Notes: generated by a model not told the origin, from the letters alone. Positions 32,728 to 41,148 are shown, counted from the stretch's first letter. The stretch: 45,853 nt of DNA from Acidobacteriota bacterium (GCA_018268775.1 JAFDVV010000009.1:1-45853); one strand, 5' to 3'. Translations and numbers: made by a program.

Positions 32728-33063
32728 GTGGCGAGAGACAAGGCGCTTGAAGCGTTGTTGAACGACGAGCTTGAGGGACGCGCGGAGATCACGCAGAAGG
32801 CGATGTTCGGCGGCCTTGCGTGGCTGTGGAACGGCAACCTGCTCTGCGCGGCGCGCAAAGATGGAGGGATGCTGGTGCGGCTGGGGAAGGGCAACGACGC
32901 CTGGGTGCTGGCGATCAAGGGCGTCGCGCCGATGGTGATGAACGGCAGGCAGATGAGCGGCTGGGTGAGAGTATCCGCCGAGGTCTACGCGGGCGACGCG
33001 ATGCGAAAGCGTCTGCTGAAGGCAGCGATGGAGTTTGTGAAGACGCTGCCCGCGAAAGGCTAG
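32728..33063 (+). CDS. TfoX N-terminal domain protein
   Basis: This 111-residue protein is a TfoX_N/Sxy-like single domain: ITQKAMFGGLAWLWNGNLLCAARKDGGMLVRLGK (about 21-54), then VMNGRQMSGWVRVSAEVYAG and the basic helix AMRKRLLKAAMEFVKTLP. Full TfoX is a competence activator, but stand-alone TfoX_N proteins of this length are of unknown role. A GTG start at 32728 follows AAGGGGAG. It may be unrelated to competence here. Its stop is 35 bases before the convergent GH76 stop. Confidence 0.85.
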   Translation: MARDKALEALLNDELEGRAEITQKAMFGGLAWLWNGNLLCAARKDGGMLVRLGKGNDAWVLAIKGVAPMVMNGRQMSGWVRVSAEVYAGDAMRKRLLKAAMEFVKTLPAKG

Positions 33064-33097
33064 ATTATTTACCTATTGCGGTAGATCGTGGAGCTCC

Positions 33098-33125
33098 GTC
33101 ACTCTGAGCGTAACTGAAGAATGAC
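33098..33125. repeat. Short GTCATTCTGAGC-type palindrome at the GH76 stop
   Basis: GTCACTCTGAGCG...GAAGAATGAC has terminal arms GTCACTCT/AAGAATGAC and closely matches one arm of the element at 6283-6309. The GH76 stop codon and its last eight residues lie within it. Confidence 0.6.
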
Positions 33126-34286
33126 GGCTTGGCCTGGTGGCCGGAGATATTCAAGCTGACCCGCTACCTGTTCTCCCGGCTGCGCCGCCACCAGCGCATC
33201 CAGCGCCGAGCTCTGCGTTCCGGCGTCAGGAGTAGTCACTGGCCCCGACCAGACAGTGCCAAATGTGTTCTGCGGCGTGCGGTCCTTCGTCCAGATGGAG
33301 TTCGCGTTGACGGCAAAGGATTTGCTGTAGCGAGCGTCAGGAGAGACAGCATTCAGCTCGCCGAGGTTTCGCATGAAGATGCCCTTGAACTGGATGCCGT
33401 CGGCACCGCACTTCGGCTCGCATGGGTCGTGAAGAATGCCGTCCTTGTCCGTCAGGTGAGTCAACGCTGCGCCGGCGATGCGCTTCGCATCGTCGAGAAC
33501 CGCGGCGTTCCCGGGCCGCTTCGACCACTCGGCCAGCCCTCCCAGCACAACGCCCTGGTTGTATGTCCACACTGTCTTTTTGTTGTTGGTACATGTGCCG
33601 CTGGCCGCGTCGATGGTGAGTCCGTCGTTGATGAGGTTGTCGCCGTTGATCATGCCCGATCCGCGAAACCACTGCCACTGCTTCGCGGCCCAGGCGGCAT
33701 ACCTCTCGCGTTCGCCCGCAGGGCCGCGCATGGCAAGGTGCGCCGCGACCGACAGAAACAGCTCGTTGGCGATGGCGTTTTTGTACTTGCGGTCCTTGCT
33801 CCACCAGACGCCGCCGCCGCAGGTCTGGTCCCAGCCGCCGGCCATGTCGTCGAAGATGGAGCGGGCCATCGCAAGGTAACGTACATCGCGTGTCAGGTCG
33901 TAGGCGTCGATCCACGCCAGTGCCCACCAGCCCTCGTCGTCGTAGTACTTGTTGAGGAAGCCGGGGAAGCCGGTCATGTCTTTCTTCGGGTCGGCGCGCA
34001 GCTCCCTGCGAACCTCAACCTGCGCCCGAGTGTAGGTGTTTGCGAGTACGCCGGCGTACTTCTTCGATCCGCTCGCGCTCATGTAGTCCGTGATCGCAGT
34101 GAGCGCGTTGGCGGAGTTCCACCAGCCCGTGGTGTTGTACAGGCCCGTCGCCGGGTTGTACCACTGCTGCAGGGCCTCAACGCCTTGCTCTGCGCGATGG
34201 CGCGCTTCTTTGGGCGAGATCTGTGCTGTGCATGCAGCGGATGTCACAGCGCAGAGCAGGAGCGAGACACATCGGCGCAGAACCAT
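33099..34286 (-). CDS. GH76-family alpha-1,6-mannanase-like hydrolase
   Basis: This 395-residue secreted enzyme has an (alpha/alpha)6 barrel of glycoside hydrolase family 76, which cleaves alpha-1,6-mannan as in fungal cell walls. The catalytic Asp pair is D116-D117 in KYYDDEGWWALAWIDAYDLT (113-132). GGVWWSKDRKYKNAIANELFLSVAAHLA and WTYNQGVVLGGLAEW are further family blocks. The N-terminus (LLLCAVTSAAC) is a signal peptide with a lipoprotein-like Cys at 19, although the lipobox is imperfect. Its C-terminal residues come from a palindromic repeat. It is divergent from the beta-lactamase gene by 108 bases. It would help the organism feed on fungal or yeast mannans, which is inference. Confidence 0.92.
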   Translation of the reverse strand: MVLRRCVSLLLCAVTSAACTAQISPKEARHRAEQGVEALQQWYNPATGLYNTTGWWNSANALTAITDYMSASGSKKYAGVLANTYTRAQVEVRRELRADPKKDMTGFPGFLNKYYDDEGWWALAWIDAYDLTRDVRYLAMARSIFDDMAGGWDQTCGGGVWWSKDRKYKNAIANELFLSVAAHLAMRGPAGERERYAAWAAKQWQWFRGSGMINGDNLINDGLTIDAASGTCTNNKKTVWTYNQGVVLGGLAEWSKRPGNAAVLDDAKRIAGAALTHLTDKDGILHDPCEPKCGADGIQFKGIFMRNLGELNAVSPDARYSKSFAVNANSIWTKDRTPQNTFGTVWSGPVTTPDAGTQSSALDALVAAQPGEQVAGQLEYLRPPGQAVILQLRSE

Positions 34287-34394
34287 GCATCCGTTTTATC
34301 AACAACTCAATGGCGCGGGTCTTGCTCATACTGGTTCGCCACGCGATCCACAGGGCTTCCACAACGGCGAGTGCATAGAATCGCACTCACCACC

Positions 34395-35246
34395 ATGCTC
34401 ACTCGCCGTTCCGCCATCGCCTCGATCGCCGCCACAGTCGTCAACACACGTGCGCTTTTCGCCACGGAGCAGGTCAAGGAACTAGCAGCCCTTGAACGGC
34501 GCAGCAAGGGACGCCTCGGCGTCGCCATTCTGCTGCCGTCGGGCCGGTACATCACACAGCGTCCGAACGAGCGGTTTCCTATGTGCAGCACCTTCAAGTT
34601 TCTTGCCGCCGCCATCGTGCTCCAGCGTGTCGACCGGGGTAAGGAGCGGCTGGACCGCGCCATCAGCTATGCAAAGAGCGACCTTGTAGCGCACTCGCCG
34701 GAGACGGAGAAGCACGCAGGCGGCAGTATGACCGTCGCCGCGCTGACGAAGGCGATGCTCACCCTCAGCGACAACACCGCCGCCAATCTGCTGCTCGCCA
34801 GCTTTGGGGGGCCGGCCGCCGTCACCGCCTTTGCCCGCTCGATCGGCGACACCGTGACGCGCCTCGACCGCAACGAGACCTCGCTGAACGAGGCAACGCC
34901 CGGAGACCCGCGCGACACGACGACGCCTCTTGCCATGCTTGGCAACCTGCGCAAGATCCTCTTCGGCGACGTGCTCAAGCCCGCCTCGCGCACACAACTC
35001 ACCGGCTGGATGCTCGCCAATACCACCGGCAAGGCGAAGTTCGTCGCGGGTCTGCCCGCAGACTGGAAGGTCGCCGACAAGACCGGCGCAGGCAGCCACG
35101 GCTCGAACAACGACATCGGCGTGCTCTACCCGCCAGGGGGCAAACCGGTCTTTGTAACCTCGTACCTGACGGAGACGGACCTCACGACGGAGGAATGCAA
35201 TGCCATCCACGCAGAGGTTGCGCGTACCGCAGTGGCAGTCCGCTAG
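34395..35246 (+). CDS. Class A beta-lactamase
   Basis: This serine beta-lactamase has 283 residues and all class A elements: S65-T-F-K68 (Ambler 70-73), S125-D-N127 (130-132), E161-x-x-L-N165 (166-170) and K229-T-G231 (234-236). C64 precedes the active serine, as in CTX-M and KPC types, but the equivalent of position 238 is Gly (KTGAGSHG), so no 69-238 disulfide forms. The signal sequence is MLTRRSAIASIAATVVNTRALFA-like (Tat-style RR). The ATG at 34395 was chosen; the very long upstream frame overlaps GH76 antisense. A small inverted repeat, GAGTGC/GCACTC (34369-34388), lies just before the start. The substrate range is not predictable; it is probably intrinsic to the chromosome. Confidence 0.93.
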   Translation: MLTRRSAIASIAATVVNTRALFATEQVKELAALERRSKGRLGVAILLPSGRYITQRPNERFPMCSTFKFLAAAIVLQRVDRGKERLDRAISYAKSDLVAHSPETEKHAGGSMTVAALTKAMLTLSDNTAANLLLASFGGPAAVTAFARSIGDTVTRLDRNETSLNEATPGDPRDTTTPLAMLGNLRKILFGDVLKPASRTQLTGWMLANTTGKAKFVAGLPADWKVADKTGAGSHGSNNDIGVLYPPGGKPVFVTSYLTETDLTTEECNAIHAEVARTAVAVR

Positions 35247-35256
35247 CCACAGAATT

Positions 35257-35292
35257 GGGTGCCCATTCATGCGGTCTCATCGCATGAATGGG
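35257..35292. repeat. GGGTGCCC hairpin element, copy A
   Basis: GGGTG precedes a perfect 12-bp stem, CCCATTCATGCG (35262-35273) and CGCATGAATGGG (35281-35292), with loop GTCTCAT. It is the same layout as copies at 38466 and 39135. It lies 10 bases after the beta-lactamase stop and may end that transcript. Confidence 0.75.
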
Positions 35293-35345
35293 ATGATGCG
35301 AGCTTGCCTTCGGGATTATGCTCAAGGCGAAAAGGTAGCACGCCG

Positions 35346-36326
35346 ATGAAAGCCGCCGTCCTTCGCGCCTCTGCCAGCGCGCTCTCCATCGAAGACGTCC
35401 CGCGACCCGCGGTCACTCCTGGCTACACCCTGCTCCGCGTGCTGGCCTGCGGGGTGTGCCGCACCGACCTGCACATCTTCGAGAGCGACCTGCCCGTGCT
35501 GCGCGACCCGCTCATCCCCGGCCACCAGATCGTGGGCGAGGTCGTCGACGGCGCGACGGTGGAGCTTCCCCTGGGCTCGCGCGCAGGGGTCTCGTGGATC
35601 GGCGGCACCGACGGTACCTGCCCCTTCTGCACGCGCGGCGAGGAGAACCTGTGCGACGCCGCCACCTTCACCGGCTACTCGGTCGATGGAGGCTACGCCG
35701 AGTACGCGCTCGTTCGCAGCGACTTCGCCTTTCCGCTTCCCACCGATGCGGAGCCAAAGCATCTCGCGCCGCTGCTCTGCGCCGGGACCATCGGATTCCG
35801 CAGTCTGCGCGTGGCGGGCACGCAACCCGGCGAACGCGTCGGCCTCTTCGGGTTTGGTGCATCCGCCTCGCTCGCGATCGAAGTGCTGCGCCACTGGGGC
35901 TGCGAGGTCTACGTCTCCACGCGCGGCGAACAACATCGCGCGCAGGCCGCGGCGCTGGGAGCGGTCTGGGTTGGCGGCGAAGACGACAGGCCGCCGGTTG
36001 CACTCGATCGCGCCATCACCTTCGCGCCATCGGGTGCGGTGGCCGTCGCCGCCCTCTCAAGCCTGCGCAAAGGAGGGGTCGTCGCGATCAACGCCATCCA
36101 CCTCGACCGGATGCCCGCCTTCGACTACGACAAGCTGCTTTGGGGCGAGCGCCAGATACGCTCTGTCGCCAACATGACGCGCGCCGACGCCCGCGACTTC
36201 CTCGCGCTCGCGCACGAGATCGGCATTCACCCCGGCGTCCGTACCTTTTCGCTCGCCCGCGCCAATGAGGCGTTGCAGGCCGTAAAACAGGAGACTGCCG
36301 ATGGCCCGGTGGTGATTCTTCCATAG
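35346..36326 (+). CDS. Zinc-dependent alcohol dehydrogenase
   Basis: This 326-residue protein is a medium-chain NAD(P)-dependent alcohol dehydrogenase of the AdhA/AdhP-like branch. Catalytic zinc ligands are likely C38 (ACGVCRTDLH), H60 (IPGHQIVGEV) and C153 (LLCAGTIGFRSL). The structural zinc loop TDGTCPFCTRGEENLC has C92, C95 and C103, but Asp89 stands where the first Cys normally is. The GHE motif reads GHQ. The coenzyme loop is LFGFGASASLAIEVLRHWGCEVYVST (about 162-187). The ATG at 35346 was chosen and follows AAAGGTAGC. It may oxidise short alcohols; the exact substrate is unknown. The VWFA gene starts 75 bases later. Confidence 0.9.
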   Translation: MKAAVLRASASALSIEDVPRPAVTPGYTLLRVLACGVCRTDLHIFESDLPVLRDPLIPGHQIVGEVVDGATVELPLGSRAGVSWIGGTDGTCPFCTRGEENLCDAATFTGYSVDGGYAEYALVRSDFAFPLPTDAEPKHLAPLLCAGTIGFRSLRVAGTQPGERVGLFGFGASASLAIEVLRHWGCEVYVSTRGEQHRAQAAALGAVWVGGEDDRPPVALDRAITFAPSGAVAVAALSSLRKGGVVAINAIHLDRMPAFDYDKLLWGERQIRSVANMTRADARDFLALAHEIGIHPGVRTFSLARANEALQAVKQETADGPVVILP

Positions 36327-36401
36327 ACAGCCCAGAACGGGAGATCGATCGAAACTTACACGGCATGAGCGGGTTTATAGTTTGAGCCACCGAGAGGTTC
36401 G

Positions 36402-37997
36402 ATGAACTGCCGTTTCGCTGCCATGCTCGTGCTTGCCGCTCTCTCCTGCGTTGCCCGGCCGCTCGTGGCGCAGAAAAACGCCGCGTCTTCCCCCAGCCCC
36501 GAGTCCCAAAGCGACGGACAGCCCACGCCCAACGGCGACGGCACTTACACCATCACGCGCAATGCGCGGCTCGTCATTCTGGACATGGTCGTTACCGACA
36601 AAAAGGGCAACGTCGTCACCGACCTGAAGAAGGACGACTTCCACGTGACGGAGATGAACGAGCCACAGACGGTGCTCAACTTTACGCCCGCCGGTACACA
36701 TGCCGCTCCGCCCACAGCCAGTGTGAACTCCACGGCGGAGCTTGACGCCATTGCTCCCCAGGCCCCGGTCAACATCATTCTGCTCGACGAGTTCAACACG
36801 CGCTTTGAGGACATGGCGTTTGCGCGCTACTCGCTCAAGAAGTTTCTCAACCGCCAGCCGGGCAAGCTGGACACGCCAACGATGCTCATCGCCGTCAGCC
36901 TGCAGAAGTTCACCGTGCTGCACGACTACACGCAGAACAAGAAGGACCTGGTCTCCGCGCTCGACCACCACTTTGCCGCGTTTCCGTGGCAGGCGCACCA
37001 GGGCGGCTGGCTTGCCGAGCGCTACGGCACCGCCTTCAATACCCTGCGCCGCGTGGCGCTGGCCGTGATCGGGCACCCCGGCCACAAGAACATGATCTGG
37101 ATCGGGCGCGGCTTTCCCAACCTGAACATGGCCAACTACCCCATCGACACCGAGAACCGCGTCAACAACGCCGTGCAGGACTGCGTGAATACGCTTCGCG
37201 ATGCGCGCATCACCCTTTACACCATCGACCCCGCCGGCCTTCAGATCGACCCGTCGAAGTATGGGGCCGACGCCGCCTTCACCGACCCCTTCGGCGGCAA
37301 CTACCAGTTTGCCAAGCTGGCCACCGCCACCGGAGGCGGGGCCCTGTATGGCCGCAACGACGTCGACGCACAGATCGGCACCGCCATCCGCGATGGAGCC
37401 AGCTTCTACACGCTCACCTATCGCCCGTCGAGCGACTCCGAAGACAAGCAGAAGTTCCGCAGGATCAAGGTGACGGTCTCGCGTCCGGGCCTGACGGTGA
37501 CGACACGCGAGGGCTATTACCTGCAATATGGCCCCGACCGTGTCGATCCAGTGAAGCCCTCGCGACGGCTCGTCGCCGACCTGCTCTCGGCCGAGAGCAG
37601 CACCATGGTCTACGACGGGCTTCCCGTCAGTATCAACCGCTCTCCGGCCACTCCCGATACCTTCACCATCCACGTTGACGCGCAAGGGCTTGCGTGGAGC
37701 GAGGCCACGGAGAAAGAGCCTCGACGCCACACCGACCTGATCCTGATGGCAACGCAGTTCGACAAGAAGGGCAACGAGATCAAGCGCGATGCCAAGTCGC
37801 TGCGCATCAACGCCGATTCCCCAAACACCCCGCCCCTCGGCCGTCTGGAGCGCGCCGTGGACATCAACTACCTGATGAATCCAGAGGCAAAGGCCACTCG
37901 CATTCGCTTCGTCCTGCGGGCCACCGCCTCAGGGCGCATCGGGACTGTCGATGTCGACCTCACCAAACACTCGACTGCATTGGGAACCTCGCACTGA
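36402..37997 (+). CDS. VWFA-related acidobacterial secreted protein
   Basis: This 531-residue protein carries the VWFA-related domain typical of Acidobacteriota. It has a signal peptide (about 1-23, MLVLAALSCVARPLVA). A TLRLVILDMVVTDKKGNVVTDLKKDDFHVTE-like N-terminal module (about 47-87) is followed by a VWA-like core (APVNIILLDEFNTRFEDMAFARYSLKKFL, about 124-152). The IWIGRGFPN segment resembles the metal-site loops of the family. ASFYTLTYRPSSDSEDKQKFRRIKVTVSRPGLTVTTREGYY (about 334-375) is the conserved end block. A C-terminal beta-rich tail follows. Proposed roles are adhesion or envelope scaffolding, without direct evidence. It is followed by murQ after 49 bases. Confidence 0.88.
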   Translation: MNCRFAAMLVLAALSCVARPLVAQKNAASSPSPESQSDGQPTPNGDGTYTITRNARLVILDMVVTDKKGNVVTDLKKDDFHVTEMNEPQTVLNFTPAGTHAAPPTASVNSTAELDAIAPQAPVNIILLDEFNTRFEDMAFARYSLKKFLNRQPGKLDTPTMLIAVSLQKFTVLHDYTQNKKDLVSALDHHFAAFPWQAHQGGWLAERYGTAFNTLRRVALAVIGHPGHKNMIWIGRGFPNLNMANYPIDTENRVNNAVQDCVNTLRDARITLYTIDPAGLQIDPSKYGADAAFTDPFGGNYQFAKLATATGGGALYGRNDVDAQIGTAIRDGASFYTLTYRPSSDSEDKQKFRRIKVTVSRPGLTVTTREGYYLQYGPDRVDPVKPSRRLVADLLSAESSTMVYDGLPVSINRSPATPDTFTIHVDAQGLAWSEATEKEPRRHTDLILMATQFDKKGNEIKRDAKSLRINADSPNTPPLGRLERAVDINYLMNPEAKATRIRFVLRATASGRIGTVDVDLTKHSTALGTSH

Positions 37998-38046
37998 GAC
38001 CCGCTTGCGGCCCTCAGTCCCCACCGTGGGCCTATCATGGTGAGTG

Positions 38047-39039
38047 ATGAACGACCTCAACCTCGCCACGCTCACCACCGAAGCGCGCAATCCGCGCACC
38101 ACCAACATCGACCAAGTCTCCACGCTGGAGATGATTACCGTCATCAACGAGGAGGACAAGTCCGTCCCCCACGCAGTTGAAAAGGAGCTTCCGCAGATCG
38201 CGCGCGCCATCGACGAGATCGCCGCGCGCTTCGAGAAGGGCGGACGCCTCTTCTACATCGGCGCCGGAACCAGCGGGCGTCTCGGAGTGCTCGACGCCTC
38301 GGAGTGCCCTCCCACCTTTTCCGTACCGCCCACGCTCGTGCAGGGCCTCATCGCCGGTGGCGACTCCGCGCTGCGCAAGTCGAGCGAGAAGTCCGAGGAC
38401 TCGTGCGAACAGGGCGCAGCCGACCTGATGGCTGCGGGCTTCGGCGCATCGCCCGCCATAAACCCGGGTGCCCCAGGTTCGGCGGCTTCATCGCCTAACC
38501 TGGGTGGGAGCACGGACGCCGCACGAACCCCCGACACCCTCGTCGGCATCGCCGCAAGCGGACGCACACCCTACGTCATCGGAGCGATGGAGCAGGCGAA
38601 AAAGCTCGGCCTGCTGACCATCTCGCTCACCTGCGTCGCCAATTCCCCCGTCTCTTATAACCCGATGGCAGCCATCGCCGACATCGCAATAGCCCCGGTC
38701 ACGGGCCCCGAGGTGGTCACCGGCTCCACGCGCCTGAAGGCAGGCACCGCCACCAAGCTCGTCCTGAACATGCTCTCAACCGGAGTGATGATCCGCACGG
38801 GGGCCGTCTACGGCAACCTGATGGTGAACGTGCAGGCAAGCAACGAGAAGCTGGTCGACCGCGCCCAACGCATCATCGCCGAAGCGACTGGAGTCGACCG
38901 TGCGACGGCGGCCAAGCTGCTGGAAGAGGGCGGAAGCGTGAAGGTCGCGATTGCGATGCAGAAGCTGGGGCTTGATCGTGCCGGCACCGAGGCGAAGTTG
39001 AAGGCCGCCGCAGGAAGCCTCGCCCGCGCGCTCTTGTAG
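38047..39039 (+). CDS. murQ: N-acetylmuramic acid 6-phosphate etherase with in-frame insertion
   Basis: MurQ cleaves the lactyl ether of MurNAc-6-phosphate to give GlcNAc-6-phosphate in peptidoglycan recycling. The SIS-domain protein shows FYIGAGTSGRLGVLDASECPPTF (69-91), LIAGGDSALRKSSEKSEDS (101-119) and GIAASGRTPYVIGAME (167-182), all catalytic or sugar-phosphate binding blocks. The protein is 330 residues, longer than E. coli MurQ (298). The excess is residues about 134-160, encoded by 38446-38526, which contain a complete GGGTGCCC hairpin repeat in frame (Pro/Gly/Ala/Ser-rich) between two conserved blocks. It starts at ATG 38047; a GTG sits one codon earlier. The insertion probably forms a surface loop, and activity is likely retained, which is inference. 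Confidence 0.93.
   Translation: MNDLNLATLTTEARNPRTTNIDQVSTLEMITVINEEDKSVPHAVEKELPQIARAIDEIAARFEKGGRLFYIGAGTSGRLGVLDASECPPTFSVPPTLVQGLIAGGDSALRKSSEKSEDSCEQGAADLMAAGFGASPAINPGAPGSAASSPNLGGSTDAARTPDTLVGIAASGRTPYVIGAMEQAKKLGLLTISLTCVANSPVSYNPMAAIADIAIAPVTGPEVVTGSTRLKAGTATKLVLNMLSTGVMIRTGAVYGNLMVNVQASNEKLVDRAQRIIAEATGVDRATAAKLLEEGGSVKVAIAMQKLGLDRAGTEAKLKAAAGSLARALL
38466..38504. repeat. GGGTGCCC hairpin element, copy B, inside murQ
   Basis: GGGTG is followed by stem arms CCCAGGTTCGGCG (38472-38484) and CGCCTAACCTGGG (38492-38504), 12 of 13 positions paired, with loop GCTTCAT. It is read through in frame by murQ. The layout and loop match the other copies, while the stem sequence differs. Confidence 0.8.
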
Positions 39040-39134
39040 TTCACCACATGCTATCGGGATCATAGGCGCGGGTGATGTGCTGTGTCGTTCCGGCCGTCGC
39101 CCAGGATGACACTTTCAGCGTTCGATCGACGTTA

Positions 39135-39174
39135 GGGTGCCCCATATCTGGCAGCTTTCATCGCCAGATGTGGG
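39135..39174. repeat. GGGTGCCC hairpin element, copy C
   Basis: GGGTGCCCCATATCTGGC (39135-39152) pairs with GCCAGATGTGGG (39163-39174), 11 of 12 positions, around AGCTTTCATC. It is located in the murQ-ruvB gap, where both genes converge. The remaining gap sequence (39040-39253) has no credible ORF. Confidence 0.75.
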
Positions 39175-39253
39175 CCATTCGAGCGAAGCTCGAACCGATT
39201 GCTCCAGGACACGCGCCGTCTCCCCGCGCCGCCTCTTCAAGATGGAAGACCGG

Positions 39254-40330
39254 TCAGAACAGACTCAGTTTGCGCGGCATCTCGATGCCCAGATGTTCAT
39301 AAGCCAGGCGCGTCGCCACCCGCCCGCGCGGTGTGCGGTCGAGAAACCCGATCTGGATCAGGAACGGCTCGTAGACCTCTTCGAGCGCGTCCTGTTCCTC
39401 GGCCAGTGCGGCTGCAAGCGTATTCAGCCCCACTGGGCCGCCGTCGTACTTCTCGATGATCGTGCGCAGCAGCCTGCGGTCCAGCTCGTCGAAGCCGTGC
39501 GCGTCTACCTCAAGCATCTCGAGCGCCGCCTGTGCCGTGGGCCGGTCGATCTTTCCCGCCGCGCGCACCTGCGCGTAGTCGCGAACGCGGCGCAGCAGGC
39601 GGTTCGCGATGCGCGGCGTTCCGCGCGAGCGCATGGCAATCTCCGCCGCGCCGTCCTGGTCGATGGGTACGCCGAGCACCTCGGCCGAGCGCTCCACCAC
39701 AAACCGCAGCTCATCGTCGGTGTAGAACTCCAGCCGCAGCAGGATGCCGAAGCGCGAACGCAGCGGCGAACTCAGAAGCCCCGGACGCGTCGTCGCCGCC
39801 ACAAAGGTGAACGGCTTGATGTCCATCACATGCGTGCGCGCCGCAGGCCCCTGCCCGATCATGATGTCCAGCTTGTAGTCTTCGAGCGCGGTGTACAGCT
39901 TCTCTTCGAGCACCGGTTGCAGGCGGTGAATCTCATCGAGAAACAACACCTGCTTCTCGCGCACATTGGTCAGGATCGCCGTCAGGTCGCCCTGGATCTG
40001 CAACGCAGGGCCGCTGGTCTGCTGAAAGCCCACTCCGAGTTCGTTGGCGATGATGGTCGCCAGCGTCGTCTTGCCCAGCCCCGGAGGCCCGAAGAGCAAC
40101 ACATGGTCCAGGGCCTCACCGCGCGACTTCGCCGCCTCGAGGGCAATCGCCAACTGCTCCTTCGCCTTGGTCTGGCCGATGAACTCCTGCAAACGCGTGG
40201 GCCGCAGCTTCAGCTCAAACGCCGCATCGTCGTCCACGCGCCCCGCCGAAACAAGCCGTTCGGCCTCCGCGCCCTTCGGCCCGTTGACATTAATCTTCTT
40301 CGCTGGCGGCTTGTTCGATGAGTAGTCCAC
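39254..40330 (-). CDS. ruvB: Holliday junction branch migration ATPase
   Basis: RuvB is the hexameric AAA+ motor that, with RuvA, drives branch migration at Holliday junctions. Walker A is [14 protein letters not shown], Walker B is [35 protein letters not shown] (read through), and [15 protein letters not shown] is the sensor-1/arginine-finger region. The C-terminal winged helix ends [30 protein letters not shown]. The GTG at 40330 gives 358 residues; a TTG at 40366 would add 12. Neither has a clear Shine-Dalgarno. The N-terminal extension before [21 protein letters not shown] is somewhat longer than in E. coli. It runs opposite to murQ. Confidence 0.96.
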   Translation of the reverse strand: MDYSSNKPPAKKINVNGPKGAEAERLVSAGRVDDDAAFELKLRPTRLQEFIGQTKAKEQLAIALEAAKSRGEALDHVLLFGPPGLGKTTLATIIANELGVGFQQTSGPALQIQGDLTAILTNVREKQVLFLDEIHRLQPVLEEKLYTALEDYKLDIMIGQGPAARTHVMDIKPFTFVAATTRPGLLSSPLRSRFGILLRLEFYTDDELRFVVERSAEVLGVPIDQDGAAEIAMRSRGTPRIANRLLRRVRDYAQVRAAGKIDRPTAQAALEMLEVDAHGFDELDRRLLRTIIEKYDGGPVGLNTLAAALAEEQDALEEVYEPFLIQIGFLDRTPRGRVATRLAYEHLGIEMPRKLSLF

Positions 40331-40384
40331 TAGGGCGATGGTAAGGCGAATATCGGGCTGAAGCAACCAATGCTAGTAGAGCGC

Positions 40385-41077
40385 TTATTTCGCCGCCGAA
40401 GAAGCGGAGATCGCCTCTTTGGAATTGGGAGCATTTCCATCCACGGCGAAGTCCCAAACCATAGTGGAGTACATGCCGTACTCTTTCTTGGGAATGGGCA
40501 GGAGCGCGTACTCCCCATCGGCCAGAGAAATCTTAGGCGTAATGCGATACCAGCTATTTGGCAGATGCGTAATATCTACCTCAACAGCATCTCCTACATG
40601 TCTTGAATTGCCCGTCAACTGGGTGATCTGGATGCGATCAATAATTCTTTTTCCTTTCTTTTGTACTGCCCGAACGATCGCAAACTCCATCAAGTCATCG
40701 CTCTTGCCTTCACCGCTGTCGTCCTGGTCCGTATCTAACAGTAGATAAATCACCGGGCTAGATGTATGTAGCACGTTGCGCGAGTGCAAGCCATACAGTT
40801 CAGTGGTGATCTTCGGCTTATAAAAGAAAGAACCTACGGTAGCACCTGCCAAATTCGACCCGGTATGGTTGTTTACTGAAACCAGAGAATGATGAAGTGG
40901 AACCAGCTGGGGTTGCTTGTTATAGCTATCAAGGACCCACGGAGTCTTCCAGTTTGGGATAGTTAGACCCGGTTGAACCTCCAGGGTCGTTTGGGCTGAA
41001 AGCTGAGCATTCGGCAGAACAATGGAGGCGAGCAATAATCCCGCTCGGGAGAAGCTGGAACAGAAGGATCTCATCAT
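40385..41077 (-). CDS. Hypothetical secreted protein, A/T-rich
   Basis: I do not recognise this family. The 230-residue protein has a signal peptide (SRAGLLLASIVLPNAQLSAQ, about 10-29). The mature part is beta-rich: LEVQPGLTIPNWKTPWVLDSYN, HHSLVSVNNHTGSNLAGATVGSFFYKPKITTELYGLHSRNVLH, and PVIYLLLDTDQDDSGEGKSDDLMEFAIVRAVQ, an acidic loop that might bind calcium. KISLADGEYALLPIPKKEYGMYSTMVWDFAVDG is a jelly-roll-like end. Codon use is clearly poorer in G/C than that of its neighbours, hinting at recent acquisition. M1 and M2 are both plausible starts (41077/41074). It runs in the same direction as ruvB; the neighbours give no clue to the role. Confidence 0.7.
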   Translation of the reverse strand: MMRSFCSSFSRAGLLLASIVLPNAQLSAQTTLEVQPGLTIPNWKTPWVLDSYNKQPQLVPLHHSLVSVNNHTGSNLAGATVGSFFYKPKITTELYGLHSRNVLHTSSPVIYLLLDTDQDDSGEGKSDDLMEFAIVRAVQKKGKRIIDRIQITQLTGNSRHVGDAVEVDITHLPNSWYRITPKISLADGEYALLPIPKKEYGMYSTMVWDFAVDGNAPNSKEAISASSAAK

Positions 41078-41148
41078 GTTCGCAAATTAGCATCTCATGG
41101 CTTGTCACCGCCACACTTTTGTATCTCGACTCATGTAATTTGGACTGC

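Noticed and set aside
33129..34394. 420-residue upstream extension of the beta-lactamase frame
   Set aside because: Antisense to GH76 and unlike any protein; the signal peptide starts at 34395.
36375..37730. 451-residue minus-strand frame opposite the VWFA protein
   Set aside because: Shadow frame; the plus-strand protein has a signal peptide and family blocks.
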